DNA of 39,343 bases from Companilactobacillus mindensis DSM 14500 (GTDB lineage Bacteria > Bacillota > Bacilli > Lactobacillales > Lactobacillaceae): assembly GCF_001434275.1 (NCBI RefSeq), contig NZ_AZEZ01000017.1, forward strand, positions 1 to 39,343, in the 5' to 3' direction. Shown in pieces: positions 8,583 through 17,094 of the stretch (position 1 is the first letter of the stretch; every line of letters begins with the position of its first letter). Under the pieces are notes generated by a model that was not told the origin of the DNA, did not search any database, and worked only from the letters and a program-made list of their open reading frames with translations. The translations under genes were made by a program, and so were the position numbers.

Positions 8583-9131
8583 ATGTCAAAAAAAATTGCT
8601 ATTGTTGTAGGAAGTTTACGCAAAGGATCATTTTCAAAACAAATTGCTAAGAATTTAGCTAAGTTGTTCCCTAGCGACTATGAAACAGAATTTGTCGAAA
8701 TCGGCAACTTGCCACTTTATAACGAGGACATCGATACACCAGAATCAGTTCCCGCTGAATACACTACTTTTAGAGACCAAATCAAGTCAGCTGATGGTGT
8801 ATTGTTCGTAACACCTGAATATAACCGTTCAATTCCCGGTGGTTTGAAGAATGCTATTGATGTTGGTTCACGTCCATACGGTCAAAGTGCTTGGGACATG
8901 AAGCCAGCCGCTGTTGTTTCTGTATCACCTGGTGCTATTAGTGGTTTCGGTGCTAACCACGCCCTTCGTCAATCATTAGTATTCTTGAACATGCCTGTAC
9001 TTCAACAACCAGAAGCTTACATCGGTAATGTTACAAAGATTCTTGATGACAATGGCAACGTTGCTGAAGGTACTGTTGGCTTCTTACAAAGTATCGTCGA
9101 TGCTTACGTTGACCTTCTAAACAGATACTAA
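8583..9131 (+). CDS. NADPH-dependent FMN reductase (NAD(P)H flavodoxin-fold)
   Basis: A 182-aa flavodoxin-fold oxidoreductase. The flavin phosphate loop is VGSLRKGSFSKQIA near residue 10, and the family signature TPEYNRSIPGGLKNAID lies near 75-92. These enzymes reduce FMN, quinones or azo dyes with NADPH and are often linked to oxidative or electrophile stress. The ATG at 8583-8585 is chosen because GGAGG lies 8 bases upstream; the in-frame ATG at 8568 would place the Shine-Dalgarno inside the gene. The palindrome at 8499-8522 suggests repression released by an inducer (inference). Confidence 0.92.
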   Translation: MSKKIAIVVGSLRKGSFSKQIAKNLAKLFPSDYETEFVEIGNLPLYNEDIDTPESVPAEYTTFRDQIKSADGVLFVTPEYNRSIPGGLKNAIDVGSRPYGQSAWDMKPAAVVSVSPGAISGFGANHALRQSLVFLNMPVLQQPEAYIGNVTKILDDNGNVAEGTVGFLQSIVDAYVDLLNRY

Positions 9132-9187
9132 AATCAGTTTTTACTATATTAATGAAAAGAACCGTAACACAATTATACTTAAATCTT

Positions 9188-9404
9188 CTTAACGTAAAAT
9201 CCTCTCTGATTCAGTAATTAGAATCAGAGGGGATTTTTTGTTAATGCTCAAAAGCTATATTTTGTTTGATTTTCCATCTAAAACGAGCTACACAAGCTAG
9301 ATTCCTGTGCATTGCTACCTCCTGAAAATCATCTGCCAAAACCAGGCAGCTAATTTCCCGACCTAAGTAATTACTCGGAACCTAATCGGCTTGTTCCGCT
9401 CTCT
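9188..9404 (-). repeat. Full-length dispersed repeat A, inverted
   Basis: Read on the minus strand this begins AGAGAGCGGAACAAGCCG and contains GTAGCAATGCACAGGAATCTAG, GTAGCTCGTTTTAGA and the terminator stem, in the same order as the copy at 4081-4318. Its left edge overlaps the TAG stop of the GH3 gene. Confidence 0.7.
9196..9239. terminator. Bidirectional terminator, repeat A type
   Basis: AAAATCC-CTCTGATTC pairs with GAATCAGAG-GGATTTT, followed by T-runs. It lies between the convergent FMN reductase and GH3 genes. Confidence 0.85.
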
Positions 9405-12033
9405 AATATTTCAACTTTAATATTACTCGCAAAATGTTGATAGCTGATTTTTGCAAATCTCCCAAGTACAAGTCGTTATTTTGTTTCCACTTACCGCTTA
9501 AAAGAATGTGTTCTTTGTCAACGATTTGACCTGCACCATTGTAGATCCAGTCTTTAACTTGGTCATTGAAGTGCGATTCGGCATCGATCCGTAATTTGAC
9601 GATCACATCGCCGTCAGGATCAATCGTGAAGTCATTCCACAACTCTTTCGTCGTAAATTCTTTCTTCAACATATCATAGCTGCGTTTTACTTTGATATTG
9701 CCTTGTTCATCGAATTCGGGGCCAAAGTCAGTAATGGCACTCATTAACTCCGACTTCGAATCTCCCGGCATAATCAAATCGTTTCCAGCATGCATGCTCT
9801 TTTTAGGGTCAGCTGAACTGAACCAATCTGTCATAACGATGCCCTTGAAATGCCATTCATCGCGCAAGATGTTAGTCAAGGTTGCGAAGTTAGCTCCTGA
9901 GAAAATACCGTTGACCCGATTATACGCTGACATTATTGCTACTGGTCGACCGAACTTAATCGCTATTCCAAAATTACGCAAGTAAATTTCTCGTAAAGCT
10001 TGTTCGCCGATAACACTGTTCCCATAATTACGATGGCTTTCTTGATTATTGCCCAAGAAATGCTTCAAGGTAACGCCTAATTTAGGATGTGCTTGGACAC
10101 CCTTGGTTTCAAATGCGGCCATAGTTCCTGAAAGATAAGGATCTTCAGAGAAATATTCGAAGTTTCTGCCACCGAGTGGATCACGATGAATATTCATTCC
10201 GGGAGCTAGCCAGAGGTCAACTCCGAATTCTTTCATCTCCGTCCCGATTGCAAAACCAACTTTTTCTATCAAATCTTTATTCCAAGTTTGAGCCAAAGCC
10301 GTGCCAATAGGCCAAGCTGTCGCATAATGATAAATCTTTTGACCTTTTCTTTCGAATACTGGTTCTACTCTGACACCAGCTGGTCCATCAGCCATAACGA
10401 CACTAGGAACACGTCGAGACTTGATCGTACCAGTCTGACCGGCTGCTCCAGGGACTAAGTCTGATGAAATGCCAACTATGCCGTTATGCTTTTCTGACAT
10501 TTGGCCTTCCACTAGATTGACTAATTGTTGTTCCGAAAGACTAGCTACAAATTCAGCCAACTCAACATCGCCATCGTAAACGTCATTTAATGTTTTACCG
10601 GTAGCGTTACGCACATCTTCGATCACTTCATCGTACCCTTTGCCAGGTAAGTTCTCCTGCTTGTCCACAAAAGTTGTCACATCAGATTCTTCTTGATATT
10701 GAATGAACTTCGTTTCAGGGAAATTAGCTGCCTTGAGAATGAAGAAAGGCACGCCACTGACTTGTTTCAAATGCACTTGATTCTTAGTAAGCGTGGTTGG
10801 ATCGATTCTAGGTTCCAACAAATCGTTGACCTTCTCGAGAACTACTTTTTCGTCCAGTTTAAAACTAGCCACGACTTCGGTTTGACGGGAACTATTGCCC
10901 ATTCGAACAAGATAAGTGCCAGGGACCAACACGTAAGAACTGATTTCAGTATCAAAAACTTTCAAATCAGCGATATCAATATCAAATGTCACTGTTTGAC
11001 GAGCTTTGGGGCGGAGATTGGACGTCTTGTTGTAAGCCACTAAATCTTGATAAGGCGTAGGGATATCAGTCTGTGGTTTAGAAACGTACACTTGCACTGT
11101 TTCTTGACCGGAAAAATGTTCACTGGTATTTTCAACTTCTGCTTGGAGACGAATTCGTTTTTCATTAACATTGACTTTTTGCGTCTTGATAAAGAATTTG
11201 GCATAACTCAAACCAAAACCAAATTCATACCGCGGCTTAACATTGAAACTGTCAAAATAACGATAACCAACATAATTTCCTTCGATATATTCAGGGTTTG
11301 ACATGCCAAAATTTTCTGAAGTTGGATAATTCTCATATTCATCAGCCCAAGTATCAGAAAGCTTTCCCGAAGGCGTTTTGACACCATCAAGTATCTCGGC
11401 AATCGCATCCCCAGTAGTCATACCTAATTGGGAAACTAACACGATACTGTCAAGCATTGGACACTCATCGATAAAACTCATATCCATCACGCCACCAACA
11501 TTCAATAACAAAATGCTGTTCGTATAATATTCACTCAAACGTTTGATGTTGGATAATTCATTATCCGTCAACTTATAATCGCCCTTGTGATTACGACGGT
11601 CGTAATTCTCACCTGATGTTCTAGAAACTACATAAATACCAGTATTAGCCTCGTCAAATTCACCAATTTCAGGATCTTTGAAACTGAATGCCGGTGCCAA
11701 AAGACTCATGGGGTCATCTTTTAATTTGTCAGTATAAATATTTTTTTCTTTTTGATAATAACGTTGCAATCTAGCCAACCAAGGTTTGGAAACAATGTCG
11801 AATTTTTGATCCTCCAAGCCTGTCAAAATGTTGACCATATTGCGTTGATTAACATCGCCAGAACCAGAGCCACCCTTTACAGTCGCAAAAGCTCCGTGAC
11901 CATACAAAGCAACCGTCTTGTTTCTCAATGGTAAAGTATTATTTTTATTTTGAAGTAAAACAATCGCTTCTTCGGCGGCCGTTTTAGCTAACTCTTTATT
12001 TTCAAGTTCTCGTTGGGATATAACGTTTTCCAT
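9403..12033 (-). CDS. GH3 beta-glucosidase with swapped domain order
   Basis: An 876-aa cytosolic glycoside hydrolase of family 3. The order of domains is reversed relative to most GH3 enzymes. The C-terminal-type alpha/beta domain comes first (residues ~15-260, GHGAFATVKGGSGSGDV), then an Fn3-like domain (~285-385). The TIM-barrel domain is last (~500-780), with MADGPAGVRV, LAPGMNIHRDPLGGRNFEYF, LKHFLGNNQE and the nucleophile Asp in GIVMTDW (~734). Swapped GH3 enzymes are known from rumen bacteria and lactobacilli and hydrolyse beta-glucosides such as gentiobiose or plant glucosides. No signal peptide is seen. GGAGAG lies ahead of the ATG at 12031-12033. No transporter is next to it. Confidence 0.93.
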   Translation of the reverse strand: MENVISQRELENKELAKTAAEEAIVLLQNKNNTLPLRNKTVALYGHGAFATVKGGSGSGDVNQRNMVNILTGLEDQKFDIVSKPWLARLQRYYQKEKNIYTDKLKDDPMSLLAPAFSFKDPEIGEFDEANTGIYVVSRTSGENYDRRNHKGDYKLTDNELSNIKRLSEYYTNSILLLNVGGVMDMSFIDECPMLDSIVLVSQLGMTTGDAIAEILDGVKTPSGKLSDTWADEYENYPTSENFGMSNPEYIEGNYVGYRYFDSFNVKPRYEFGFGLSYAKFFIKTQKVNVNEKRIRLQAEVENTSEHFSGQETVQVYVSKPQTDIPTPYQDLVAYNKTSNLRPKARQTVTFDIDIADLKVFDTEISSYVLVPGTYLVRMGNSSRQTEVVASFKLDEKVVLEKVNDLLEPRIDPTTLTKNQVHLKQVSGVPFFILKAANFPETKFIQYQEESDVTTFVDKQENLPGKGYDEVIEDVRNATGKTLNDVYDGDVELAEFVASLSEQQLVNLVEGQMSEKHNGIVGISSDLVPGAAGQTGTIKSRRVPSVVMADGPAGVRVEPVFERKGQKIYHYATAWPIGTALAQTWNKDLIEKVGFAIGTEMKEFGVDLWLAPGMNIHRDPLGGRNFEYFSEDPYLSGTMAAFETKGVQAHPKLGVTLKHFLGNNQESHRNYGNSVIGEQALREIYLRNFGIAIKFGRPVAIMSAYNRVNGIFSGANFATLTNILRDEWHFKGIVMTDWFSSADPKKSMHAGNDLIMPGDSKSELMSAITDFGPEFDEQGNIKVKRSYDMLKKEFTTKELWNDFTIDPDGDVIVKLRIDAESHFNDQVKDWIYNGAGQIVDKEHILLSGKWKQNNDLYLGDLQKSAINILRVILKLKY

Positions 12034-12130
12034 CTAATATCTCTCCTTTGGTGGAAATCTAATTACCTTAATTTTACACTTTTGTACACCAAAAAAGCGC
12101 TTGTAACGGTTATAGATTGTTAACAAACAC

Positions 12131-12322
12131 TTATTTTTTGAAAATATATTTTCGTAAAACCAATTTATGAATCAACCACAGGATCAATATCAAGATCAAG
12201 CCAATCAAAATCTCACTGGTAATGAAGTCCAAATTCAAATTTTGGAACATTTTTAAAAGTGGATCGTTCAAAATTGAGATCAACAATAAAAATAAAATTA
12301 TGTCAGTTGTAAAAATATTCAT
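12131..12322 (-). CDS. Small two-helix membrane protein
   Basis: A 63-aa protein with two hydrophobic segments (residues ~6-20 and ~37-56) and a basic C terminus ending in RKYIFKK. I do not recognise the family. GGAGG seven bases before the ATG at 12320-12322 makes translation likely. It lies between the GH3 gene, which reads the same way, and the divergent coaBC. Confidence 0.65.
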   Translation of the reverse strand: MNIFTTDIILFLLLISILNDPLLKMFQNLNLDFITSEILIGLILILILWLIHKLVLRKYIFKK

Positions 12323-12398
12323 AGCTGCCTCCTACAAAAATCATATCATATTAAAAACAGGTATAATTATAGTAAGAAAATTTTTTTGAGGTGAAAAA

Positions 12399-13589
12399 AT
12401 GCTCAAGGATAAACATATTGCTCTTTACGTCACTGGTGGCATCGCTGCCTATAAAGCTCTAAATGTCGTCAGAGGATTGATCAAACAAGAGACTTTGGTA
12501 CAAGTTATCATGACCAAATCAGCCCAAGAATTCGTAACTCCTTTAACGTTTGCGACTTTGAGTCAACGCCCTGTGATCACCGACAACTTCACGCCGCAGA
12601 CAAAAAACGACGACTTTATTCCCCACATCAAATTAGCTTTGTGGACGGATCTAGCAGTCGTTGTCCCTGCTACCGCCAACATTATTGGTAAAATAGCTAA
12701 TGGTTTGGCAAACGACATTGTCTCCACTTCATTGTTGGCAACCAAAGCACCTAAATTGGTTTTTCCGGCCATGAATACTGATATGTATGACAACCCATCC
12801 GTTCAAAATAATCTGCAAAAACTCCAATCCATGGATATCAAAGTTGTTGAACCCGCTACTGGTTTTTTAGCTGAAGGTATGACTGGCAAAGGTCGCTTAC
12901 CCGAATTGCCCCAAATCATGGCGGCCATTGAAAATAATTTCACCACTCCTAAGCTACATAAAAAGATCCTCATCACTGCTGGTGGTACGAAAGAGGCTAT
13001 TGATCCAGTGCGCTATATTGGCAACCGTTCATCTGGAAAAATGGGCTTTGCAATGGCTAAAGTCGCCCGTGATCTCGGTGCCGAAGTAACTTTGATCACA
13101 ACTGTTGCGACCGATATCCCTGGTATTAAGATCATTCAAGTTCAAACTGCGGCCGAAATGATGACACAGTTGCAACAACTCTTTCCAACTACTGACGTCT
13201 TGATCATGGCCGCAGCCGTAGCCGACTTTAAACCACTCAATGTTGCCGACCAAAAAATCAAAAAGACCGATGACGAAGATACACTCACTATCAAATTAAC
13301 TAAAAACCCTGATATCTTAAAGACTGTTGCTGCTACTAAAACCACTCAATTCGTAGTTGGCTTTGCGGCCGAAACGCAGAATCTCTTGATGAATGCTGAA
13401 AAAAAACTCAATAGTAAACACGCTGATGTGATTTTAGCTAACAATGTAGCTGAAGCCGGTGCTGGTTTTAACGTTGATACTAACCAGATCACGCTCTTGC
13501 AAAAGAATCAGCAACCAGAAACTTGGCCTTTGATGTCTAAAACTGAAGTGGCTAAGAAGTTTTGGGAATTTTATCTCGACAAAATTTAA
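12399..13589 (+). CDS. coaBC: Bifunctional phosphopantothenoylcysteine decarboxylase/synthetase
   Basis: A 396-aa two-domain enzyme of coenzyme A synthesis. It joins cysteine to 4'-phosphopantothenate (CoaB) and decarboxylates the product (CoaC). The flavoprotein domain (residues 1-~180) shows VTGGIAAYKAL, the catalytic His in FIPHIKLA (~75) and PAMNTDMYDNP. The ligase domain (~185-395) shows ITAGGTKEAIDPVRYIGN, SSGKMG, AAAVADFKP and a KLTKNPDIL Lys region. The length is normal for a full fusion. GAGGTG lies 7 bases before the ATG at 12399, and TATAAT at 12362-12367 may be the -10 box. A terminator follows. Confidence 0.97.
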   Translation: MLKDKHIALYVTGGIAAYKALNVVRGLIKQETLVQVIMTKSAQEFVTPLTFATLSQRPVITDNFTPQTKNDDFIPHIKLALWTDLAVVVPATANIIGKIANGLANDIVSTSLLATKAPKLVFPAMNTDMYDNPSVQNNLQKLQSMDIKVVEPATGFLAEGMTGKGRLPELPQIMAAIENNFTTPKLHKKILITAGGTKEAIDPVRYIGNRSSGKMGFAMAKVARDLGAEVTLITTVATDIPGIKIIQVQTAAEMMTQLQQLFPTTDVLIMAAAVADFKPLNVADQKIKKTDDEDTLTIKLTKNPDILKTVAATKTTQFVVGFAAETQNLLMNAEKKLNSKHADVILANNVAEAGAGFNVDTNQITLLQKNQQPETWPLMSKTEVAKKFWEFYLDKI

Positions 13590-13605
13590 AATATATATTC
13601 TGACA

Positions 13606-13645
13606 AAAAAGCAGAAATCCCCTCACAGGAATTTCTGTTTTTTTT
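13606..13645 (+). terminator. Terminator downstream of coaBC
   Basis: CAGAAAT and ATTTCTG pair around a CCTCACAGG loop region and are followed by eight or more T residues. The A-run on the left makes it usable by the convergent lpdD gene too. Confidence 0.85.
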
Positions 13646-13661
13646 ATTAACAATATCTTTT

Positions 13662-14069
13662 TTATGATGGTTTTTCCTGATTACTATAATAAATCGGTTT
13701 TTCAACCTTAAAATCAGTCTCATGCAACCAAGCCTTGATCTGTTCACCCAAATGCTTAGCCATCAAAGCTGAAACCATGATCTGTTTCTTAGAAATGTGA
13801 TTAACGTGAACTCCGGCAGTGATCGTACAACTACCTGGCAAATCCGCTTGAATAATTTTACCAATGCGAATCGCTAAAACATCATCTTTGTGAAGACGAC
13901 CGTCATGGCTAGGAAATCTGACCGTCTGCAATTCACTATCTTTAGTCAAAGTAGTGACTGTGCCGATATGAGGATTGTCACCACCAGTAACTGCAATAAA
14001 CAGATCTTGGCCAATAACTTTCAGATCAGCTGTCATAGTATAGTTCTCTTCAGTTATCGAAAATCTCAT
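13662..14069 (-). CDS. lpdD: LpdD-like protein of the gallate decarboxylase operon
   Basis: A 135-aa protein of the LpdD family, the small third member of UbiD/UbiX-type phenolic acid decarboxylase operons. Its exact role is not settled; it is needed or helpful for activity in some systems. Visible features are AVTGGDNPHIGTVT and a central Gly/Asp-rich region. The ATG at 14067-14069 overlaps the lpdB stop (TAATG), with GGGAGGGG as Shine-Dalgarno within lpdB. An in-frame codon further upstream (14084) is not used, since it precedes this site. The assignment rests on sequence resemblance and on the operon. Confidence 0.85.
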   Translation of the reverse strand: MRFSITEENYTMTADLKVIGQDLFIAVTGGDNPHIGTVTTLTKDSELQTVRFPSHDGRLHKDDVLAIRIGKIIQADLPGSCTITAGVHVNHISKKQIMVSALMAKHLGEQIKAWLHETDFKVEKPIYYSNQEKPS

Positions 14070-14641
14070 TAAATCCCCTCCCAACGACCGCCAATATCAT
14101 TTTTGATACCTAAAGCATCCAGTTCTTTCATCGTCTGATGATCGACTAAATCTTGAATCGTCTGTGGTTGGTTGTAAAAAGCTGGAATTGGCGGAATCAT
14201 TTGGACACCCATTCGGGACAATTTAGTCATATTTTCCAAATGAATCGTATTCAATGGTGTTTCGCGTGGAACCATGATCAATTTACGTTGTTCCTTGAGC
14301 GTCACGTCAGCGGCCCGCGAGATCAAATTGTCACCGATTCCTACTGCGATACTGGCCACAGTCTTCATGCTAGCTGGCACGATTATCATTCCATCGGTCA
14401 AAAAGGAACCACTGGCAATAGTTGCCCCCAAATCGCTGTCGCTATAAAAGTAATCAGCTAAGTCCTTGATATCAGTCAATGAGAGCTTCGTTTCTAGCTG
14501 CAAGTTCTTCTTAGCCCAAGCACTGAATACTACGTGAGTTTCCACGTTGGCTATTTCTTGTAATTTTTTCATCAGATCGATCGCATAAATAGTACCTGAA
14601 GCGCCGGTGACACCGATGACAATTTTTCTCGTTTGTGACAT
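14069..14641 (-). CDS. lpdB: UbiX-family flavin prenyltransferase
   Basis: A 190-aa flavin prenyltransferase that makes prenylated FMN, the cofactor of the UbiD-type decarboxylase encoded just upstream. Visible motifs are IGVTGASGTIYA (FMN loop, residues ~8-20), VPASMKTVASIAVGIGDNLISRAADVTLKE (middle, ~90-120) and PRETPLNTIHLENM (~125-140), with PAFYNQP near the C terminus. It starts 12 bases after the lpdC stop and overlaps lpdD by one base, forming a tight three-gene operon. Confidence 0.95.
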   Translation of the reverse strand: MSQTRKIVIGVTGASGTIYAIDLMKKLQEIANVETHVVFSAWAKKNLQLETKLSLTDIKDLADYFYSDSDLGATIASGSFLTDGMIIVPASMKTVASIAVGIGDNLISRAADVTLKEQRKLIMVPRETPLNTIHLENMTKLSRMGVQMIPPIPAFYNQPQTIQDLVDHQTMKELDALGIKNDIGGRWEGI

Positions 14642-14653
14642 CTCAATACTTCC

Positions 14654-16126
14654 TTAATCTAAATATTTTTGCCAATCAGGAACTTCCTTAAATTTAGCAC
14701 GCTCAAAAGTAGCTTTCATATCAAATGGTACGGTTCCATCAAGGATTGTTTTGGAACTCATTCCCCGAACTCGAATTGACTTAGGATCGTATTCAGGACG
14801 TTCGGATGGATCCAGTGGATGATTTCTCATACCTGGCAACACCATGATATCTTTATCACCTTGGAATCTTGTGTTCAAAGTCCACATTACGTCATTCATA
14901 TCAAAAATATCCACATCATCATCAACTAAAATGACCGTCTTCAATTCTTTAAAAGCTGACAGTGCTAAAATTGCTGCTTGTCTTTGAATACCTTCATCAG
15001 CTTCATCGTCTTTGTGGATCTGCATGATGGTCATCAACTTACCGCCACCTGCAGGAGGATTATAAACGTTGACCACTTTACCAGGAATAGCTTTGTCGAC
15101 TAATTCGAGAATACTTGCTTCAGTCGGAATCCCGGCCATTGAAACGTGTTCTTCTGAAGGCCCAATCATCGTTTGGAAAATGGGATCTTTTCGAGTTGTG
15201 ATAGCTTTGACTTTGACAACGTTCACTGCTGGATTAGCATCGCCATTATATCCGGGAAATTCTGGCATAGCTTTGCCAGTGTTAGTATTGATATCTTCTT
15301 GCATCGTCTGATTAGGCATAATTTCAGCTTCGATCACATATTCAGCGCGGGCGATACCCTTTTCAGCTACTGTTTTAGCATCGACTAATTCAACTGCTTG
15401 TTGGCGCAAAGCCCCGGCAATATTCAATTCGTCGTAGCCTAGTGGAGTTGTGGGTGGTTCAAAAGTTGCCCCAATGGTTATAGCTGGATCAAGTCCGACG
15501 TTGATCGTGATGGGCATTGGTTGATTCAATTTCTCAAACTCTTTTTGGAAATGACCAATGTGACGGCCACCGGGCATAATATACATCCCAATCGTATCTT
15601 TATCTTCCAAAACCATGCGGTGAATCGTCACGTCTGACATAGTCTTATCTGGATTGGAACCTAATACCAAACCTACGGTAATGTAAGGACCAGCGTCATA
15701 TTCCGTGTTGGTAGCGGCAGGAATAATTTTTCTAATATCAAAATCTTTATCGGTAGCTTTGTAAACTACTTCTTGAACAGGAGCTTTCCCATCTTTGACC
15801 ATTACTGGAGCGACTGGATGTTCAACTGAGTCCTTCAGGAAACGACCTAGAGTCTTATAGTCGTGATGCAAAATTTGACCAACTCGTTTTCGACTGGCCA
15901 TCGAACCAATATAAACCCGTGAATTAGGAAAACCTTTGATATTGTTGAACATCATTGAAGGTCCCTCTTGGGTAGGCCGTTTTACTGTTCCACCAGCACC
16001 AATGTAGCGGTAGACACCTGAAAGTTCGGCATCGGGATCGACTTCAACATTAGTTTCGTGGTATTGACCGGAAATCTCTTTTAATTCGGCGATAACTTTT
16101 CTTAAATCATATGGTTGTTTTGACAT
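14654..16126 (-). CDS. lpdC: Gallate decarboxylase, UbiD family
   Basis: A 490-aa prenyl-FMN-dependent decarboxylase, by close resemblance to the L. plantarum LpdC that converts gallate and protocatechuate to pyrogallol and catechol. Shared stretches include SGVYRYIGAGGTV, MFNNIKGFPNSRVY, ITVGLVLGSN, MYIMPGGRHIGHF, DPAITIGATFEPPTTP, IGPSEEHVSMAGIPTEASIL and PPAGGGKLMTIMQI. AGGAGG precedes the ATG at 16124-16126. It leads the operon lpdC-lpdB-lpdD; in L. plantarum lpdC lies apart from lpdB/lpdD. No tannase or transporter gene is adjacent here. The upstream promoter carries a LysR-type palindrome. Confidence 0.95.
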   Translation of the reverse strand: MSKQPYDLRKVIAELKEISGQYHETNVEVDPDAELSGVYRYIGAGGTVKRPTQEGPSMMFNNIKGFPNSRVYIGSMASRKRVGQILHHDYKTLGRFLKDSVEHPVAPVMVKDGKAPVQEVVYKATDKDFDIRKIIPAATNTEYDAGPYITVGLVLGSNPDKTMSDVTIHRMVLEDKDTIGMYIMPGGRHIGHFQKEFEKLNQPMPITINVGLDPAITIGATFEPPTTPLGYDELNIAGALRQQAVELVDAKTVAEKGIARAEYVIEAEIMPNQTMQEDINTNTGKAMPEFPGYNGDANPAVNVVKVKAITTRKDPIFQTMIGPSEEHVSMAGIPTEASILELVDKAIPGKVVNVYNPPAGGGKLMTIMQIHKDDEADEGIQRQAAILALSAFKELKTVILVDDDVDIFDMNDVMWTLNTRFQGDKDIMVLPGMRNHPLDPSERPEYDPKSIRVRGMSSKTILDGTVPFDMKATFERAKFKEVPDWQKYLD

Positions 16127-16156
16127 CTAATTGCCTCCTCTTACTTAACAAAGATC

Positions 16157-16185
16157 AGTATAAAAGGCTTTGGTCCAAGGAACAA
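16157..16185 (-). promoter_or_regulatory. Putative promoter of lpdCBD
   Basis: On the minus strand TTGTTC (16185-16180) and TATACT (16162-16157) are separated by exactly 17 bases, ~31 bases ahead of the lpdC start. The -35 box is imperfect, as expected for an activated promoter. Confidence 0.55.
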
Positions 16186-16203
16186 TTCATCTTTTTGAGA
16201 CAA

Positions 16204-16222
16204 ATATTCCATAATGGAATAT
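16204..16222 (-). promoter_or_regulatory. LysR-type operator candidate, T-N11-A palindrome
   Basis: ATATTCCA-TAA-TGGAATAT is a perfect 8-bp inverted repeat with a 3-base centre, and contains T-N11-A (16207/16219). Its centre lies ~63 bases upstream of the inferred lpdC transcription start, the classical position of a LysR recognition site. The nearest LysR gene is at 19634-20515; whether it acts here is unknown. Confidence 0.5.
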
Positions 16223-16290
16223 ATTATTTAACGCAATAAACCAAATGGTTTCTCCTAGTTATAATGACATATTATGTCCGACACCAACGA

Positions 16291-16296
16291 TATAAT
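16291..16296 (+). promoter_or_regulatory. Possible -10 box for 244-aa gene
   Basis: A perfect TATAAT lies 34 bases upstream of the ATG at 16330. I see no good -35 at standard spacing, so the call is weak. Confidence 0.3.
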
Positions 16297-16329
16297 ATAT
16301 TTGTAAATAAAGAAAAGGAGATTTCATTC

Positions 16330-17064
16330 ATGACAAATATTTATCAAAAAGCTTACCGTGGTATAAAAAATGACATTATCAACACCAGCGAATACGTTGA
16401 AGACGACGGAACCATCTACTACGGTGATCAATATCTCGAATTCTACCACATCTCCGCTGATATGCTTGACCAAATTCTTTATCAACTCGATTGCGAAAAT
16501 TACATCGAAATGGGCGCCAAACATTCCTACTTCATCGTTTACAAGCCTTATACAAAAAAGCGACGCAAACTTTTCTTCGTAACCAAATTTGCCGATAATC
16601 AAATCTTCAAAAATTATTACGCCAATACCTTCACTCACGGCTACACTCCCGATTACGACGAACAATGTCACATCAATGATAAATTCGATCTTGTCTTGCT
16701 CAACAAAACCGACTTCCAAAAAATCACGCTATCACGTCTCCAAAAATCTGCCGGCGTTATTTACCAAACTGAAAGTTTTGAAATCGACAACGAAAATATC
16801 ACTAAACTTCGTGACAAAAAAATCAACTTCATCCTACTCGACGATAAAAATATCTTTGCTAATAAAATCCCCAACACTCTCATCTTTAAAAAATCCAGTA
16901 TCAACGTCCACGAAATCCTTAACTCCAAAAGCAATTTTGTCCTACTACTCGACAAAGACTACGACAAACATCATCAAACAGCTCGAAATGCCTTTATTGT
17001 ACGCTATCCAAATGAATTACCTTCTCTATCCCAATGTCTCTATAACTCACTTGAAATGTTTTGA
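16330..17064 (+). CDS. Hypothetical protein, 244 aa, atypical codon use
   Basis: I do not recognise this family. The 244-aa product is soluble, Tyr/Asp/Lys-rich, with no signal peptide, and has a KKRRK basic patch near residue 77. AAGGAG lies upstream of the ATG at 16330; an in-frame ATG at 16264 has no such site. Codons end in C far more often than in neighbouring genes (many ATC, TTC, CTC, AAC), and this keeps other frames open on both strands. That could reflect transfer or unusual selection. A repeat A fragment follows. Confidence 0.65.
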   Translation: MTNIYQKAYRGIKNDIINTSEYVEDDGTIYYGDQYLEFYHISADMLDQILYQLDCENYIEMGAKHSYFIVYKPYTKKRRKLFFVTKFADNQIFKNYYANTFTHGYTPDYDEQCHINDKFDLVLLNKTDFQKITLSRLQKSAGVIYQTESFEIDNENITKLRDKKINFILLDDKNIFANKIPNTLIFKKSSINVHEILNSKSNFVLLLDKDYDKHHQTARNAFIVRYPNELPSLSQCLYNSLEMF

Positions 17065-17094
17065 ATTTCATAAATGTGAAACATTTCCGCATAA

